Origin: Proteobacteria bacterium ST_bin16
Lineage (GTDB): Bacteria; Pseudomonadota; Gammaproteobacteria; Burkholderiales; Nitrosomonadaceae
Reading direction: 5' to 3'
DNA: 8,061 nucleotides
Assembly: GCA_002083595.1 (NCBI GenBank)
Contig: MSXT01000097.1
Coordinates: 1-8,061, forward strand
Position 1 is the stretch's first letter; every line of letters starts with the position of its first letter. Of the stretch, positions 1 to 5,623 are shown one piece after another. Under the pieces are notes generated by a model that saw only the letters and a program-made list of their open reading frames with translations, made no database searches and had not been told where the DNA came from. Both the position numbers and the translations under genes were made by a program.

Positions 1-228
1 CCATTGATGATTCTGCCAAACGTAGGTTTGAACGAATGGGGTCATGCATTCTGGTTCATGGAAGAACTGTTCAGCGCACCGCTGCACTGGGGCTTTGTGA
101 TTCTGGGCTGGGCAGGTTTATTCTCGGGCGGTATTGCAGCACAAATCATCACCCGTTACTCGAACCTGACCGATGTGATCTGGAATGGCCAAAGTAAAGA
201 AATTCTGAACAACCGGATCGTTCCTTGA
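1..228 (+). CDS. amoC: Ammonia monooxygenase subunit C (AmoC), C-terminal part only
   Basis: This is the last 75 codons of amoC; the frame is open to base 1 (it begins Pro-Leu-Met), so the true start lies upstream. AmoC is an integral membrane subunit of the copper-dependent ammonia monooxygenase, which oxidises ammonia to hydroxylamine in the cytoplasmic membrane system. The stretch NVGLNEWGHAFWFMEE, the hydrophobic helix around LHWGFVILGWAGLFSGG and the tail AAQIITRYSNLTD followed by QSKEILNNR match Nitrosomonas AmoC from memory almost residue for residue. The family is about 270 residues long, so roughly a quarter is present. The gene ends with TGA at 226-228. No amoA follows; the next gene is amoD-like, which argues for a stand-alone amoC copy rather than the first gene of amoCAB. 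The lineage call (Nitrosomonas rather than Nitrosospira) rests mainly on this protein. Confidence 0.96.
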   Translation, partial: PLMILPNVGLNEWGHAFWFMEELFSAPLHWGFVILGWAGLFSGGIAAQIITRYSNLTDVIWNGQSKEILNNRIVP

Positions 229-261
229 TCCAACCTGAGTACTAGGTAGTTAGTGCAACCT

Positions 262-295
262 CTCCCGCGGCTCTGCTTAAAGTAGACTGCGGGAG
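262..295 (+). other. Strong intergenic RNA hairpin between amoC and the amoD-like gene
   Basis: CTCCCGC at 262-268 pairs perfectly with GCGGGAG at 289-295. The stem continues with a G-U and a G-C pair. After a single unpaired C at 271, a second stem (272-277 with 281-286) closes a three-base loop. The hairpin is followed by TAAAA rather than a run of T, so it is not a standard intrinsic terminator. It starts 33 bases after the amoC stop and ends 53 bases before the next start codon. It could protect the 3' end of the amoC message, cause partial termination, or be a processing site that sets amoC and amoD levels apart. The role is inference; the pairing is directly visible. Confidence 0.6.
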
Positions 296-337
296 TAAAA
301 AACAAGCTGTAGTTCACCGGTGTGGGTCAAAAAGTAG

Positions 338-343
338 AGGAGG
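338..343 (+). promoter_or_regulatory. Ribosome binding site fixing the start of the amoD-like gene
   Basis: AGGAGG lies five bases before the ATG at 349. It is a near-perfect Shine-Dalgarno sequence. It decides against the in-frame GTG at 322, which would add nine non-signal-like residues in front of the signal peptide and has no such site. Confidence 0.85.
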
Positions 344-348
344 TTTAT

Positions 349-903
349 ATGATCAAACAAGTTATAAGAATATGGGCTTCAGCAGCGCTACTATCGGTAG
401 CGCTTTATTCCGGCTTAGCGGCTGCGCATGGAAAAGTAAATTTGGAAGCCGATATTTGTATGCGCAATGTGTCCGGTAGTATGGTGCATCTGAGCACTTA
501 TCAGCCGCAATACGATCCGGAAGCTGAGTACTGCACTGAGATTCCTAAAGAAGGTGAAACGTTGTGGGTTCTGGATTTGGTCGATCAAGCGCTGCGTGAC
601 ATGCCGATTGTCGTTAAAATCGTAAGAGGTACCGGGCAAGCTTTAAGCGATACCGTAACAACCCTGTATTCTACCAATCATTCAAATGGCACCATTAAAG
701 GAGAATTCAATCTAGATCCAGGACAATATACGTTATTCGTTACGGGTGAAGGCGTGCCGCCGTTGCACTATGAATATCCATTGCGGATACAGGTAACCAA
801 TTATCAAGATCTGTTCTTGAAATCTATACCGTATATCATCACCTTTTTGTTGCTTGCATTCTTTACCGACAGGTTGTTGAAACGGCGCCAACTGGAGAGC
901 TGA
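349..903 (+). CDS. amoD: AmoD/AmoE family protein, exported and membrane-anchored
   Basis: A 184-residue protein of the AmoD/AmoE (orf5/orf4) family found with ammonia monooxygenase genes in nitrifying bacteria. Its exact biochemical role is not settled; a part in copper supply or assembly of the monooxygenase is often suspected. Residues 1-26 are a signal peptide with an Ala-Ala-Ala cleavage site, which predicts His27 as the mature N-terminus (HGKVN). The middle carries the family pattern with Cys37, Met45, His47, YQPQYDP (51-57), Cys62 and DLVDQALRDMP (76-86). A beta-rich stretch follows to about residue 152. A single transmembrane helix at about 159-174 and a basic tail (KRR) anchor it, leaving the main domain in the periplasm. 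The start at 349 is chosen for its Shine-Dalgarno site. Tandem stops (TGA TAG) end it. It is probably co-transcribed with amoC across the hairpin. I cannot tell the paralogues AmoD and AmoE apart here. Confidence 0.82.
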   Translation: MIKQVIRIWASAALLSVALYSGLAAAHGKVNLEADICMRNVSGSMVHLSTYQPQYDPEAEYCTEIPKEGETLWVLDLVDQALRDMPIVVKIVRGTGQALSDTVTTLYSTNHSNGTIKGEFNLDPGQYTLFVTGEGVPPLHYEYPLRIQVTNYQDLFLKSIPYIITFLLLAFFTDRLLKRRQLES

Positions 904-1014
904 TAGCAGCCTTTGTTATTACTCCGTTCGATAAAAAGCTTTAAACCATAGACGCACCGATTTTGTACTAAACCGGGAAGTCCGCCTTAGCAGCAATCAC
1001 AGCACCATAGGGAG

Positions 1015-1060
1015 AAAAAAATCAGTGGCTTGTCAGGAGGTCGATGACAAGCCACTGATT
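1015..1060 (-). terminator. Intrinsic terminator of the minus-strand lipoprotein unit
   Basis: A perfect 15-base inverted repeat (1021-1035 with 1045-1059) with a nine-base loop, extended to 16 pairs by A1020-T1060. Read on the minus strand it is followed directly by six T residues (1020 down to 1015), the classical form of a Rho-independent terminator. It lies 13 bases beyond the stop of the lipoprotein gene. On the plus strand the 3' side is TATAAAAAG, so it is weaker in that direction. No other terminator is visible for the convergent amoD-like gene, and the stem may slow transcription from both sides. Confidence 0.9.
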
Positions 1061-1073
1061 ATAAAAAGTGGCG

Positions 1074-1619
1074 CTAACGTGGAGGCGGTGGCGGCGGGTT
1101 GCCTGCCGGGGGTGGTGGAGGTATGAATTGATCGGATCGTGTAACCGGTTTCCTGTTCACGATATTTCCCCCCGATGGGTTAGCAGAAATTCTTCCGTCG
1201 ACGGGAACACGATGCCCCATGGCGTACATGCACTGAACATAACTGTTGTCATAGCGCTGCTGGCTGGAATAGCCCGAAGCTGCCGCAGTATTTGATCCCA
1301 ATAAACTGCCGAATAACAGACCGATCCCGGCACCTACCGCTGCGCCGTGACCGCCTCCCAATGCTGCACCGGCAGCGGCACCCAATCCGGCACCCAAAGT
1401 TGCGCTCTGCATACCGCTCATCCGTGATGCTTGCCGGGGTGTGTTGCCGTCGACTTGTTCGTACGCATACTGCTTGCATACCAATTCATCCGAACGAAAC
1501 TGATCGAAGTTTTTTCCAGAACCTGGCAATGCCATTACGCTCGGGCCAGTTGGCAGATGAACGCAGGCGGTCAGCCAGACGGCCAGTGTGACGATCATTA
1601 AGTTTCTCAGGATTAACAT
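1074..1619 (-). CDS. Glycine-zipper lipoprotein with proline-rich tail
   Basis: A 181-residue predicted outer-envelope lipoprotein. The N-terminus has a short basic/hydrophobic signal ending in the lipobox LTAC, so Cys19 would be lipidated. Residues about 67-108 form a Gly/Ala-rich zipper with repeated GxxxG-type spacing (LGAGLGAAAGAALGGG and on), the hallmark of the glycine-zipper families, whose helices pack in membranes. Before it lies a short polar region with Cys48; after it a Ser/Tyr/Gln segment with Cys130 and a tail with two proline runs (PPPPP and PPPPPP). I chose the ATG at 1619 because GAGG sits six bases upstream and the lipobox follows at the right distance. The frame runs open to 1757, but that extension overlaps the upstream gene and lacks signal features. 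Sixteen bases separate it from the upstream His-rich gene, implying one transcript. The precise role is unknown; envelope integrity is a guess from the family. Confidence 0.85.
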   Translation of the reverse strand: MLILRNLMIVTLAVWLTACVHLPTGPSVMALPGSGKNFDQFRSDELVCKQYAYEQVDGNTPRQASRMSGMQSATLGAGLGAAAGAALGGGHGAAVGAGIGLLFGSLLGSNTAAASGYSSQQRYDNSYVQCMYAMGHRVPVDGRISANPSGGNIVNRKPVTRSDQFIPPPPPAGNPPPPPPR

Positions 1620-1625
1620 GTTGTG

Positions 1626-1629
1626 CCTC
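1626..1629 (-). promoter_or_regulatory. Ribosome binding site fixing the lipoprotein start
   Basis: GAGG on the minus strand, six bases before the ATG at 1619-1617. It selects this start over an in-frame ATG at 1631 and over the long upstream extension of the frame. Confidence 0.65.
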
Positions 1630-1635
1630 ATTACG

Positions 1636-2085
1636 TTAGGGTGCCGGTGATTGCGGAGCGACTGGTATCCAACCAGCCGGGCAATTTTTAACAGTGGGAT
1701 AATAGCCTTCGGGATTCCGGCAGTAGTGCCAATACCCCGCTTGTGGTTGAGCTGCACTCGATTGTTCGCGCTGAATATAGACGGGCGGCGTTACCGATAC
1801 TACCGGGCTGGGTGAGTACCGGTAACGAGGCGGGGCGAAGTAAGGCCCAGGGAAAGCATAAGAACCGTATGGATAGAAGCTAGGACCGTAGAAACCGGAA
1901 TTGAATCCGCCGACATTGATGCCAAAATTGAAATGACCATGCCTGTGGCCGTGATCATGATGACCGTGTCCATGTCCTCCGCGCGCTAAAACGGCATCGT
2001 GTGCCGTCAGTGCCAGCAAACCAATCATCCAATATATCCAGCTGAGATTTTTCATATCCATATTTCGCACGTTCTTTTGGGGCAT
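1636..2085 (-). CDS. Exported His-rich, Tyr/Pro-rich protein with C-terminal YYP/CPxGW motif
   Basis: A 149-residue exported protein of unknown function. A hydrophobic segment at about 14-27 is a signal peptide, probably cut after Ala34 (VLA before RGG). The mature protein starts with a cluster of eight histidines between residues 38 and 51 (HGHGHHDHGHRHGH), a plausible metal-binding segment. Then comes a Gly/Phe/Tyr/Pro-rich low-complexity region (about 52-105). The C-terminus has YWHYCRNPEGYYP, then CPAGWIPV, with Cys122 and Cys135. This ending is recurrent in small exported proteins of proteobacteria, known to me as a pattern without an assigned function. The start is uncertain: ATGs at 2085, 2061 and 2055 all give a usable signal peptide and none has a good Shine-Dalgarno; the longest is given. 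It is the first gene of a two-gene unit with the lipoprotein. Confidence 0.78.
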   Translation of the reverse strand: MPQKNVRNMDMKNLSWIYWMIGLLALTAHDAVLARGGHGHGHHDHGHRHGHFNFGINVGGFNSGFYGPSFYPYGSYAFPGPYFAPPRYRYSPSPVVSVTPPVYIQREQSSAAQPQAGYWHYCRNPEGYYPTVKNCPAGWIPVAPQSPAP

Positions 2086-2205
2086 AGTATGGATTGCGAG
2101 CTGAATGAATCCTGAATACTCAAGATTCTTGTTGCCACGAGGAAGTCCGGAAAAACCGCACAGCTTATTTTCTCAAGTTGAACTACCCGCATCCGTAGAA
2201 ATATC

Positions 2206-2224
2206 AGTTCTGATTGATAGAACT
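2206..2224. repeat. Inverted repeat in the divergent intergenic region
   Basis: AGTTCT at 2206-2211 is mirrored by AGAACT at 2219-2224 with a seven-base spacer. It sits between the divergently read His-rich gene (start 2085) and the protease gene (start 2290), a 204-base region that must hold promoters for both. I find no convincing sigma-70 pair in it. The repeat has the size of a regulator binding site, but six-base arms can arise by chance. Confidence 0.3.
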
Positions 2225-2289
2225 TCCTTTGAATAAACCGGGTGCTGCCGATTTCTCCCGCCTACGGATATGGTTACACAAAAAATTAA

Positions 2290-3330
2290 ATGAGCATCCA
2301 GGATCGAGATTATTTCAACCGGAAACGTGATAAAGAAAAAACACAGTCTACGGAACAAAAGACCGTGGCAAGCCATTCTACGCAATGGCCGTGGAAAACT
2401 GTGATCCGGGATATTCTTTGCTGGACTGTTCTGGCGCTGACCTTGCTTACTGTCTTTCAGTATTTTCAATCGTTCAATCAGCCTTATGCCCAACCCGCGA
2501 GCAATCCCCTGGTTACGATCACCGGACCAACCGGCTGTGGAGCATTGCCGCAACACGGAGCTGCTTATCTGATCGATCCGTCGGTTATGAAACGCACCGA
2601 TGTGCTGTATGCCGGATTGGAAATCCAAAATGACTACGATCATCCCTTGGTGGCGGTATTGTCGGATCCCGCAGGCGTTCAGCAGCAGCTCGCGCTATCG
2701 ATCCATGCAGGCAATAATCTTCAGCTCAGCGTGCCGGTTGGAAAATACGGAATGCAAGTTCTGGTCGGATCGGATTGGTGTAATTTGGCAACGGGGTTTA
2801 CCGACGGTGCTGCTGTTTCCGTTGCTGGTGGTATCTCAGTTGATGCAGGTTCCACGACATCAATGCAATTCAGTGGCTCCGGTCTGCGACCAATTCAATT
2901 GGTGCTCGCTTATAGCCAATCGCAACCGGTCAGTGTGCAGGAGGTTCAGCAACTTGCTGAGGTCATTGGTTCCGGAAAAATGGAACTGAAGCAGACACGG
3001 GATGGCCATTATTTCAGCTCGGGAACTGTCAACGGTGCTCCTGTGGTGTTTATGGTCGACACGGGCGCAACCGTTGTGTCAATTTCTGCCGGGATCGCGG
3101 CCCGGGCTGGCATCCGGGAATGCGCTCCGCGCCAGGTGCTAACCGCGAACGGTCAAGTCAACGCATGTGTTGCAACAGTAGCGGAAGTCACATTCGGAAC
3201 GTTCCGGTTCACGCAGGTTGACGTGATGGTGATGCCCAATATGCCAGGAGATGCGTTGCTGGGCATGAATGTGCTGCGGAATTTCCGTATCGAACAAGCC
3301 GGTAAAGTCATGCGTATCTCCACGCTATAG
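2290..3330 (+). CDS. Membrane-anchored retropepsin-like aspartic protease
   Basis: A 346-residue protein. About 40 charged N-terminal residues are followed by a transmembrane helix (about 41-58), then a long predicted periplasmic part. Residues about 231-346 form a clan AA retropepsin-like domain: an N-terminal strand pair, then VVFMVDTGATVVSIS with catalytic Asp257 in DTGA, a flap-like stretch ending near LTANGQVN, and the closing LLGMNVLRNF (323-332) typical of the family. One Asp-Thr-Gly per chain means the active enzyme should be a homodimer. Residues about 70-225 are a beta-rich region I do not recognise; it has Cys83 and Cys164, and the protease domain has Cys278 and Cys293. The substrate is unknown. 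The start is sound, since a stop codon (TAA, 2287-2289) directly precedes the ATG, but no good Shine-Dalgarno is present. It stands alone, with no co-directional partner within 250 bases. Confidence 0.88.
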   Translation: MSIQDRDYFNRKRDKEKTQSTEQKTVASHSTQWPWKTVIRDILCWTVLALTLLTVFQYFQSFNQPYAQPASNPLVTITGPTGCGALPQHGAAYLIDPSVMKRTDVLYAGLEIQNDYDHPLVAVLSDPAGVQQQLALSIHAGNNLQLSVPVGKYGMQVLVGSDWCNLATGFTDGAAVSVAGGISVDAGSTTSMQFSGSGLRPIQLVLAYSQSQPVSVQEVQQLAEVIGSGKMELKQTRDGHYFSSGTVNGAPVVFMVDTGATVVSISAGIAARAGIRECAPRQVLTANGQVNACVATVAEVTFGTFRFTQVDVMVMPNMPGDALLGMNVLRNFRIEQAGKVMRISTL

Positions 3331-3402
3331 AATGTTCAGATATTGCAGGCCGCCCTCACAGCGCGATATAAGATAGCCGCTGCCGAGTAGTTTCTATCCG
3401 AT

Positions 3403-3528
3403 TAACCGGTTGGGATACTGGAGCAGAGTGTTAAGCTAGGCTGCAACATTTTTGTACAGTAAAATACGCTGCAACAGCGCTCCCGAGTCTGAATTTCAGA
3501 ATTATCTGCTAAGCCGGATAACCGGTTG
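3403..3528. repeat. Paired TAACCGGTTG repeats upstream of copD
   Basis: TAACCGGTTG occurs at 3403-3412 and again at 3519-3528, 116 bases apart, in the 252-base gap before the CopD gene. Each holds the palindrome AACCGGTT. The second copy overlaps another perfect palindrome, GGTTGCAACC (3524-3533). A further direct repeat, GCTGCAACA, lies between them at 3440-3448 and 3468-3476. These could be operator sites. Against this, AACCGGTT also occurs inside the lipoprotein gene (1143-1150), so the word is not rare here. No terminator for the protease gene is visible in this gap. Confidence 0.3.
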
Positions 3529-3546
3529 CAACCAACGGCGCAAGTG

Positions 3547-3576
3547 TTGTCAAAGTAACCATTACATTCCTATCGT
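3547..3576 (+). promoter_or_regulatory. Possible promoter of the copD operon
   Basis: TTGTCA (3547-3552) matches the -35 consensus at five of six bases. TATCGT (3571-3576) follows after 18 bases and matches the -10 consensus at four of six. Transcription would then begin close to the ATG at 3583, giving a message with almost no leader. That fits the absence of a Shine-Dalgarno before this gene, but the -10 is weak and the call is tentative. Confidence 0.25.
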
Positions 3577-3582
3577 AAAACC

Positions 3583-5604
3583 ATGATTGAAATCATTGCT
3601 GCATTTGCCCGGTGGTCGCAACTGACCGCCAATTTGGTCCTATTTGGAAGCTGTGTTTTTCTCGCCATTATCTGGCAGCGTAAAGACATTCTTGAAACGC
3701 CCTGGATAACGCGGTTGGAGAAGATATTTCCATGGCTGGCGGGTGTGATCATCGCCGGACTCATCGGTATTTTGGCGACCACCGCCAGCGATGCCACCGG
3801 CGATGTCGCCAATGCATGGAATCCCGCTGTCTGGCTGGATGTCGTGCAACAAACGCAAATCGGTCATATCTGGGCGGCGCGTGCGCTGCTGGCTATACTG
3901 TTATTGGGTGCGGTACTAAAGATTCAGCCGGTTGACCGGGTGCGCGGGCACTATGCCGTGTGGGCGTTTCTGGCAGCGTTGCCAATCATTGCCGGTACTT
4001 TGATGAGCCATTCGAGCGCCGATGAAATGTCATTTACAGCCATCGCGCCGTATGCCATTCACATCCTGCTGGCGGGAATCTGGTTTGGCGCGTTACCGGC
4101 ATTTTTGCTGATTTTGTTGAATCTGCGCAAGGAAATGGGTTTTACCGCGATGCAAACGGCCGTTGGCTACCTGAAAAAATTCTCCGCGATCGCTTTACCC
4201 GTCATGCTTTTGCTGATGATTACCGGCGTGATCGTCACAGACCGGCTGGTGGATGAAAAATACTACGCCTTGGTCGCCAGCACCTATGGCTGGCTGCTGA
4301 ATTTCAAACTGACCATTCTGGCCATTATTCTGGTGATCGCCTACCAAGCGCGCAATCGCTGGTTACCGCTGCTGGAACGGAGCGAAAACGAACAAAGCCG
4401 TGACAGCACCGCGCATTTGACGCAATGGGTGCGCATCGAATTTATTCTGGCGCTTCTACTGGTGCTGTTTGCCACCATTTTGGCCAATACGCTACCCGCC
4501 AAGCATGCCATGATCGAAAACTGGCCGTATCCGTTCCGTTTTTCCATCAACGCGACCTGGGAAGACCCGGATGTGCAGGAGAAAGTGTGGTCCGGCTTGG
4601 CGTTATTTGGCGTGGCGCTTGGTACAGTCTGGCTGGGTGCCAGATTGCATTGGAGCCGGGCGGTGAAGATTCTGGTGCCGGGTGTGCTCGGGATCAGCTC
4701 GATGGCGCTGGCACTGCCGCCGCTGGCAGTGGAAGCATTCCCGGAAACCTATAAAAAACCGGCGGTACCGATCGACGCGATTTCCATTGTCACCGGTTCG
4801 CATTTATATGCGGAACATTGCGTGAGCTGTCATGGTCCGCAAGGCAAGGGCACCAAACCGGTCGCTGATCCCGATTTACGCGATCCCACCGACTTGCTGA
4901 CTCAGCAACATACCGCGAAATACACCGTCGGCAATGTATTTCATCAGTTATCGCAGGGTATCCCGGGAACCGAAATGCCCGGATTCGCGGATAAATTATC
5001 CGAAGAAGACCGCTGGGATTTGATCAATTTTCTGCACGCCATGTCGCGCGGTTTCGATGCCCGCTTGCTCGGCAGCATGATCGTTCCCGAAACCCCTTCG
5101 ATCGCATCGCCCGTGTTCAATTATTCCGCCAGTGATGGCTCCAGTGGCAATCTCAAGGATTTCCGTCTGCAAAAAAATGTGCTGATGGTGTTATTCGCCT
5201 GGCCACAAGCGAAAGAGCGCTTTTTCCAGCTGGCGGCATCTTATGATCGGATTCGTGATCTCAACACCGAAATACTGGCGGTGCCAATTCACCCGCTGAC
5301 CGATGCGCAATTGCAGCAGATCACCGAAATCGCGCCATTCCCGATCGTCACCGAGGGCTGGCAGGAAATCAAGGATGCCTACTGGTGGTACCGGCGTGTC
5401 CGGGTCGTACCGGATCTATCGGGCAAAGGCATGTTCCCGCAACACATGGAATTCGTCACCGATCGCTTCGGCTACCTGCGTGCCCGCTGGGTAGCGCAGT
5501 TTGAAGGATTCGGCTGGCAAAATGTCGGTGCCTTGACGCTGCAATTGACACAACTCAATCAGGAAGGTGAAATCATGCCACCGCCGGGAGAGCATGCGCA
5601 TTGA
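3583..5604 (+). CDS. copD: CopD-type membrane protein fused to a cytochrome c and a thioredoxin/SCO-like domain
   Basis: A 673-residue multidomain protein. Residues 1 to about 305 carry eight predicted transmembrane helices with the CopD/PcoD hallmarks: GHIWAAR (His95), LMSHSS (His143) and YAIHILLAGIWFGAL (His160). CopD proteins are linked to copper movement across the inner membrane. Two more helices follow (about 336-352 and 363-380). Residues about 400-488 are a mono-haem cytochrome c domain with CVSCH (Cys413, Cys416, His417) and a likely distal ligand Met465 in GTEMPGF. Residues about 505-660 resemble a thioredoxin/SCO fold (strand VLMVLFAW, later FVTDRFGYLRARW), but the CxxxC copper/redox motif of SCO1 is missing; the place reads FAWPQAKER. 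Plain CopD is about 300 residues, so this is a fusion. No CopC gene is adjacent, unlike copCD pairs. No Shine-Dalgarno precedes the ATG. The symbol covers only the first domain. Confidence 0.85.
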   Translation: MIEIIAAFARWSQLTANLVLFGSCVFLAIIWQRKDILETPWITRLEKIFPWLAGVIIAGLIGILATTASDATGDVANAWNPAVWLDVVQQTQIGHIWAARALLAILLLGAVLKIQPVDRVRGHYAVWAFLAALPIIAGTLMSHSSADEMSFTAIAPYAIHILLAGIWFGALPAFLLILLNLRKEMGFTAMQTAVGYLKKFSAIALPVMLLLMITGVIVTDRLVDEKYYALVASTYGWLLNFKLTILAIILVIAYQARNRWLPLLERSENEQSRDSTAHLTQWVRIEFILALLLVLFATILANTLPAKHAMIENWPYPFRFSINATWEDPDVQEKVWSGLALFGVALGTVWLGARLHWSRAVKILVPGVLGISSMALALPPLAVEAFPETYKKPAVPIDAISIVTGSHLYAEHCVSCHGPQGKGTKPVADPDLRDPTDLLTQQHTAKYTVGNVFHQLSQGIPGTEMPGFADKLSEEDRWDLINFLHAMSRGFDARLLGSMIVPETPSIASPVFNYSASDGSSGNLKDFRLQKNVLMVLFAWPQAKERFFQLAASYDRIRDLNTEILAVPIHPLTDAQLQQITEIAPFPIVTEGWQEIKDAYWWYRRVRVVPDLSGKGMFPQHMEFVTDRFGYLRARWVAQFEGFGWQNVGALTLQLTQLNQEGEIMPPPGEHAH

Positions 5605-5613
5605 TGATTAACC

Positions 5614-5618
5614 GGAGG
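5614..5618 (+). promoter_or_regulatory. Ribosome binding site of the secreted protein gene
   Basis: GGAGG five bases before the ATG at 5624, placed in the 19-base gap after the copD stop. It fixes this start and indicates that the gene is translated from the copD transcript. Confidence 0.8.
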
Positions 5619-5623
5619 TAAAG

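Noticed and set aside
322..348. Upstream GTG start for the amoD-like gene
   Set aside because: It has no ribosome site and adds residues before a good signal peptide, whereas AGGAGG lies five bases before the ATG at 349.
1036..1044. GGAGG in the loop of the terminator as a ribosome site
   Set aside because: No open frame of any interest starts after it on the plus strand; it is simply the loop of the minus-strand terminator.
1068..1591. Plus-strand open frames opposite the glycine-zipper lipoprotein gene
   Set aside because: They are Arg/Cys-rich readings typical of the reverse of Gly/Ala/Pro codons, with no ribosome site. The minus-strand gene has a lipobox, ribosome site and terminator.
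2173..2643. Open frame of 156 codons on the minus strand
   Set aside because: It overlaps the start of the protease gene antisense, has no signal or domain that I recognise, and runs across the intergenic region. The plus-strand frame has a clear family match.
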